Shown: positions 56,093-59,878 of the stretch, in pieces | How the letters are laid out: each line of letters begins with the position of its first letter | How positions within the stretch are numbered: position 1 is the stretch's first letter | NCBI GenBank assembly: GCA_013115145.1 | Contig: JAAPAO010000158.1 | Coordinates: 1 to 59,878 of the forward strand | Direction: 5' to 3' | Length of the DNA stretch: 59,878 bases | Source: Perkinsus chesapeaki | Lineage: Eukaryota > Perkinsozoa > Perkinsida > Perkinsidae | Made by a program: the position numbers and the translations under genes | Notes under the pieces: generated by a model | Told to the model about the DNA's origin: nothing | The model's database searches: none | What the model saw: only the letters and a program-made list of their open reading frames with translations

Positions 56093-56133
56093 TCCCCCTG
56101 CACTTCGTCTTGTGTTCGCTTCAATTCCCCCTT
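56093..56133 (-). repeat. Right terminal inverted repeat
   Basis: 41 bp, exact reverse complement of 54674-54714. Read on the minus strand it continues the disrupted host frame into GELKRTQDEVQGE. Confidence 0.97.
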
Positions 56134-56747
56134 GGTAGCTATGCCAAAGTCAAAGTAGGCGGTTGAACTGTGGATATCGACGTAGAATGACTGAAATGCC
56201 TCAGGAGGTAAAACGAAACCGAGCACTTGAAGGTTGTTAAGCCTGCTTATGAATCCTTGACGGTCTTTACCAGTCCACTGGGGAAGAAAGCGACCGACGT
56301 AACCTGGAGCGGCTTGAAACTGTAGAGTCGTGTGAACGTTCCCCGCGGTGGTAACCACTCGAAGACTAAGTCGCAATCTAGGGTCTTCAACTGTAAGAGG
56401 CTCTATAATGAAGTACATCTAACCAACATATGTACCACCAACGATGATATGTTGTATGTATCCATACCCATCCCAGGGTTGACCAGCTCCGAGATGGATT
56501 AGCATAATCACCACTGTGAAGGGTAAGGCGAGCTTTTGCAAATTCATTCTATCATACTGAAGTTTCCCACCAAGGGTAGCTTTCACAGGTGTTGTTGTAT
56601 CCACGGCGATGCAACTTGAGGTCAACTCTTAGCTGAAGGAGTTAGATGGTATGCGCAACACGTGATGCGTTGTGTTACGCCACCTGTGTAGCAAGTCAGT
56701 GCATCGCCCAATGCTGCGAACGGGTAGCTGCGAGTCTCTGCACTTAC
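56134..56747. other. Host part of the broken gene and upstream spacer
   Basis: 56134-56547 is the 5' portion of the broken secreted-protein gene. 56548-56747 is its probable promoter region, with nothing further recognised. Confidence 0.4.
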
Positions 56748-56930
56748 ATCCTGTTGTGACGCTCGGCGCGCATCATACTCCGCCATCCACTTGTGGTAGG
56801 AGGTTTTTGGTATTCCTTCTGCTTATGCCCTTTGTAGCTGTACATGAATCGATCTTGTTCGGCCACATGTAGGTACGACTCTTGGCATTCCGGTGCTGTT
56901 GCAGTCGGTCACAGCGCGGCACTTTCAATG
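56748..56930 (-). pseudogene. Relic related to the 43.9-44.4 kb ORF
   Basis: Over about 50 nt (56790-56845) the DNA resembles 44188-44240. In the matching frame the minus strand reads TATKGISRRNTKNLLPQVDG, comparable to KATNGTSGKNTETSYY in the other copy, but a stop follows soon after. Another frame, ending at a GTAAGT donor (56747), also looks open. This is best seen as a decayed member of a dispersed family. Confidence 0.35.
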
Positions 56931-57141
56931 CGAATAAGCTGAGTGCGCAGTGCGCATGTGTACGGTGTGCGTCGCAGAGAGAAGATTCGCCGGAACCTTT
57001 AGTCCGTGTTGTTGGTGTGAGGTTTTCATCACCTACACTTCATTATGAGAGAGCCTCATCCTTTTTGAAAACTGCGACTGACGGGTCAGCCTTTTGAATT
57101 TTGAAAATTGAAAGCAAAAAAATCTACTGGTGCTTAGAACG

Positions 57142-57220
57142 GTGTAAGACTTACACTGTAAGCGAAGGTGTTACTGCGTTGGAAATACTTACACTGTAAG
57201 TGATTCCAACGCAGTAACAC
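57142..57220. repeat. Cluster of nested perfect hairpins
   Basis: GTGTAAG-a-CTTACAC (57142-57156) precedes a 17-bp stem, GTGTTACTGCGTTGGAA (57168-57184) with its complement at 57204-57220. Its loop contains a second hairpin, ACTTACA-c-TGTAAGT (57187-57201). Confidence 0.95.
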
Positions 57221-57374
57221 GGTGGTCAACAGGATCGGGTCGGATGACCAGACTCAGATCGCATTACTGTATACTGCCTACTCGGCTCTGTACCTCAATC
57301 TGCCGTCCGTCGGCGCTTGAGCGCCTCAAGTGCCCTCCTTACATTCCTCGCCTTTGCTTTAGACTAAAGCCGTT

Positions 57375-57446
57375 AGTTGGAAGATGAATCATCTTCCAAC
57401 TGATTCATCTTCCTTCTCATGATGAACACATCCCTCATCATGAGAA
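57375..57446. repeat. Two adjacent perfect 12-bp hairpins
   Basis: AGTTGGAAGATG-aat-CATCTTCCAACT (57375-57401) and TTCTCATGATGA (57414-57425) with TCATCATGAGAA (57435-57446). Confidence 0.95.
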
Positions 57447-57896
57447 CCTCACCACTTCAAGCTAGCTTGGCGTTGTGGGGTATGTCGTGGAATTCCCGGC
57501 AAGTGTGCACTCGATTAAAGTAATACGTCTTTGAAATCGCTTGTCTCACGCGAAATTGTCGGATTCTTCGTGAAGAAAATGCATACTAATGATATTATGA
57601 TACTGTGCCACACATGAGTCTCTTGTACTGGCAAGCCAGCTCGATGTAATGCAAGCGCATTGAGCGGAACTCATTAGCACAAGACCAAAAAGCGCCTTGA
57701 AAAGGTTATATTTGTTGGAGCTCCCTTTGCGGAACGGGACTCCCAACGTAATGCTGCTGTTGGCTTCGGAGCGTATGGCTTCAATGAAGCCTTCATTATG
57801 AAGGCTCTTCATAGGCAAAACCCACGAGATACATTTGTTACAAAAGACATACACAGAGACAGAGCTCCTTATACCTCCCTAACATCATCGCGTGTT
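57447..57896. other. No gene supported
   Basis: 3' flank of the secreted-protein gene. A 102-codon minus-strand frame (57546-57854) has no distinguishing features. Confidence 0.4.
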
Positions 57897-58373
57897 TCAC
57901 GCCGCAGGCGCACATTGATAGGCTGGGATAACATTCTGCCCGACCAGGTGCATAAACAATGGCGCCTGGCCAATATCAACCATAGCTCTCCAGTTTTGCG
58001 GATCCATAACGAAAAACTGGAGCGACCACGCAGGCAGCTGCAAGTTGGGAATCTGTAGATCGTTGATACGGTGTATAAGATCCTGGCGAGCACTCTGACT
58101 CCATTGAGGAATTACACGATCGCTTTCTTGCCCAGAGACCTGATATGCTACGGTAGCTTGAGCGGTGCCCGCAGTTGTCGACACTCCAATAGTCAAACGG
58201 AAATGAGGATCTTCGAATGTGACTGGATGCAAGATGAGGTACACATTAGCAATGAATGCACCAGCCACCATAATTCTATGTGCGAACGCATGTCCATTCA
58301 ACGGTTGACAGAGTCCCAAATGGAAGAGCATCACCAGTATTGGGAATAGTAAGAAAAGGTTTGACGACCGCAT
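57897..58373 (-). CDS. Small secreted protein, intact paralog
   Basis: This is an intronless gene of 158 codons. ATG 58373 is chosen because it places a classic signal peptide at the start (MRSSNLFLLFPILVMLFHLG, cleavage after GLC before QPLNG); an in-frame ATG 30 nt upstream would put ten polar residues before it. The mature part, about 135 residues, looks all-beta: VYLILHPVTFEDPHFRLTIG, VSTTAGTAQATVAYQVSG, then PQWSQSARQDLIHRINDL and LQFFVMDPQNWRAMVDIG. The end is NVIPAYQCAPAA. Its paralog, broken by a stop and a retroelement, lies 1.4 kb to the left on the same strand. No known domain is recognised; it is probably exported. Confidence 0.8.
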   Translation of the reverse strand: MRSSNLFLLFPILVMLFHLGLCQPLNGHAFAHRIMVAGAFIANVYLILHPVTFEDPHFRLTIGVSTTAGTAQATVAYQVSGQESDRVIPQWSQSARQDLIHRINDLQIPNLQLPAWSLQFFVMDPQNWRAMVDIGQAPLFMHLVGQNVIPAYQCAPAA

Positions 58374-58403
58374 TTGAGCGAATCCGAACTGACGGCGAGA
58401 CAA

Positions 58404-59807
58404 CTAACCAAAAAACAAAAGATAGGAGATAATGACACGTTCACAAGGATCCTCGATAATAGTGAATGTGGGTTATCAAAAATTGGCAGACTTTGAACTT
58501 GATCGTCAAGGGCTAGATTCAACAAACTGCGGCTCTCAAACGCAGGTGAGACGAGACAACTGAGGATGAGAGGAAACCTCAGAATGGTGGAGCTCTCTAT
58601 CCGGGCTTGAAACCGGGGCTGGAATATAAAGCAGAACTTACCGGGTTCCGTTGGTTCCACAGCGTACGGAGAAGCCCCTCGCTAAGGCGATTAGGAAGGG
58701 GCGCGCTCCACTGGTGGAGCTATACGTGCGAGAACCCCAATCGAGCGCTCCTCTTCGCCACATGATCTTGTGATAGCTTCTGTACATGGCGATGGCTGTG
58801 CCAGATTTGTCGGGGATGGTTCCTAGGCGATTTCCAACGAGAGTTAACAGTTCAGTATTCTGGGGTCCAGAAACCGAACTGAAAATCCTGGCGTGCTCTC
58901 AGCACGTGCATCGCCGGAATCCAGTGAACGGACCTGGTATTATCTCGTGTAACATCTGCCAACTCACGGGTTCTAAGTCTCACTGCCCCCGGGCAAATCC
59001 TGTTGTAGTCTGAGAATCTCAGCTCCTAACGAGACAATCACACCTACTCGACTGAACTCACGAGAAGTCTCGAAAAGTGCACTGCGTGTCAAATTCTAAT
59101 CAACTCGTGTTTTCTGGGGTTGAAGCTTCACGATGAAATTCGTGTCATCGAATATTGAAAAGATGAGCCTTCAGATGGTGTGTGTGGTTAGGCCCTCAAT
59201 TATTCGCTTAATTAAACTTCCCTAAAAAACATGATTTTTGCGTGCTTTTTTTAGCTGTGGTTTCTAAGAATGTGTCGCATCGATTTTGCACGAGTATTCT
59301 ACTGTAGTTTCTCACTACTGACAAGGTGTTAGGCTCTGAGACTTTGCAGACGTACGTATAAGAAGCATATCCCTGGGATACTCAACGATGAACACTTCAT
59401 AGTTGTTCCTAAATCCTCAAAAAACACGAGTTGATAAGAATTCGACGCGCCGTGTCGGACTACTTGAGCGGAAATCATCCTGCGGGAGTTTCCTGATTCA
59501 AGGTGCGTGTTCCTGCCGGAACGCCGCGGTGGGTAGGCACTTCCCAGCACCGGCCAGTGTCAAAGAAAGCATCGGAATAGCCGAGTTAAGGAGAGTATAG
59601 CTATCAGAAAAAATGGTCGAACTCTCGCGTCACAAGAATCCGCGAAGGGTGAAAAAGCAGAGCAATTCTGCGTCTCAAGCTCGGAGCGCGGGGTGTGAGC
59701 CAGCCGACCTTTCTCGCAGCCCAACTACCGAAACACGATAGATCCCAAGGTGCGCGGCCACAAGCTTCATCTCTAGGACTCGTATTGTTCAGTCTTGTCA
59801 TTCTTGT
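58404..59807. other. Intergenic, no gene supported
   Basis: No frame over 110 codons and none with protein-like composition. An ATTTTTCC/G-poor stretch lies at 59215-59260. Confidence 0.45.

Positions 59808-59878
<71 letters not shown>
59808..59878. other. Terminal poly-G run (assembly artefact)
   Basis: 71 consecutive G to the end of the sequence. It matches no gene feature and is typical of failed base calls or end padding. Confidence 0.9.

Larger units (their letters stand above)
54674..56133 (+). mobile_element. Retroelement with 41-bp terminal inverted repeats and RT-RNase H
   Basis: Perfect 41-bp inverted repeats bound the element: 54674-54714 and 56093-56133, beginning AAGGGGGAATTGAAGCGAAC at each outer end. 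Between them one ORF encodes reverse transcriptase and RNase H. No integrase or tyrosine recombinase is seen, and flanking host sequence shows no obvious target-site duplication. DIRS-type retroelements have inverted terminal repeats and no target duplication, so a shortened DIRS relative is the best guess. The insertion splits a secreted-protein gene read on the opposite strand. Confidence 0.8.
54618..56547 (-). pseudogene. Broken secreted-protein gene, interrupted by a retroelement
   Basis: The gene starts at ATG 56547 with a signal peptide (MNLQKLALPFTVVIMLIHLG). It runs GQPWDGYGYIQHIIVGG to an in-frame TAG at 56419-56421, where the intact paralog at 57897-58373 has a sense codon. It then continues MYFIIEPLTVEDPRLRLSLR to DFGIATK, where the inverted-repeat element begins (56133). 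Beyond the element the same strand gives PYEIIPAYMCRVPHRRPGA-stop at 54618, matching the paralog's NVIPAYQCAPAA-stop. Thus two lesions are visible, a stop and an insertion of about 1.46 kb. No domain is recognised in the family; conserved features are the signal peptide, E(D)P near the first strand, PQW and the IPAY.C tail. Confidence 0.85.

Noticed and set aside
59808-59878. Poly-G as a telomere or biological G tract
   Set aside because: A pure homopolymer at the very end with no repeat unit is better explained as an artefact.

Overview
The window is eukaryotic nuclear DNA from a protist. Genes are dense and of two kinds: intronless transporter and RNA-binding genes, and genes cut into many small exons by GT-AG introns often under 100 nt. 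There are tandem CRT-like transporters, which are typical of apicomplexans and relatives, and small secreted-protein families. Together these suggest an alveolate, most likely a perkinsid such as Perkinsus. That is inference; no rRNA or organelle marker is present. One 98-base N gap (33197-33294) and a terminal run of 71 G (59808-59878) are assembly features.

Left part (1-26 kb). Orphan and secreted-type proteins occupy 1-5.3 kb. A long + strand gene (5456-12067) encodes a Man1/Src1/LEM2-type inner nuclear membrane protein: HeH/SAP motif, membrane helix, Cys-rich lumenal module, second helix and winged-helix tail. Then come a frameshifted secreted glycoprotein, two tandem POT peptide transporters (16.7-20.8 kb), a spliced CFIm25/NUDT21 gene on the minus strand (21.3-22.6 kb), and a poorly resolved membrane-protein gene at 24.2-24.9 kb. 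The spaces hold many short perfect inverted repeats.

Middle part (26.8-42 kb). This AT-rich, intron-rich stretch is read on the minus strand. It contains a branched-chain 2-oxoacid dehydrogenase E2 (DBT) with two lipoyl domains, an unidentified Gln/Asn/His-rich gene, the NatC subunit NAA35/MAK10, and an unidentified gene with an in-frame TGA. For DBT I could join 14 exons with consistent reading phase; for NAA35, eight. Introns carry minisatellites, a recurring GC-rich motif of about 17 bp, and GGGTTT runs.

Right part (42-60 kb). Intronless minus-strand genes encode a DMT-family transporter, a Mei2-type RRM protein and two CRT-like transporters. A spliced MARCH-type RING E3 follows. A secreted-protein gene has been broken by a stop codon and by a 1.46 kb element: a reverse transcriptase-RNase H ORF between perfect 41-bp inverted repeats. 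Its intact paralog lies at 57.9-58.4 kb. The last 1.4 kb shows nothing coding.

The genes do not form one pathway. Transport (POT, DMT, CRT-like), mitochondrial branched-chain amino acid breakdown, mRNA 3'-end processing, N-terminal acetylation, nuclear envelope and ubiquitin ligation are all represented. The strongest leads are the intron-embedded motif, the inverted-repeat retroelement, the family of perfect hairpins, and the two-lipoyl E2.
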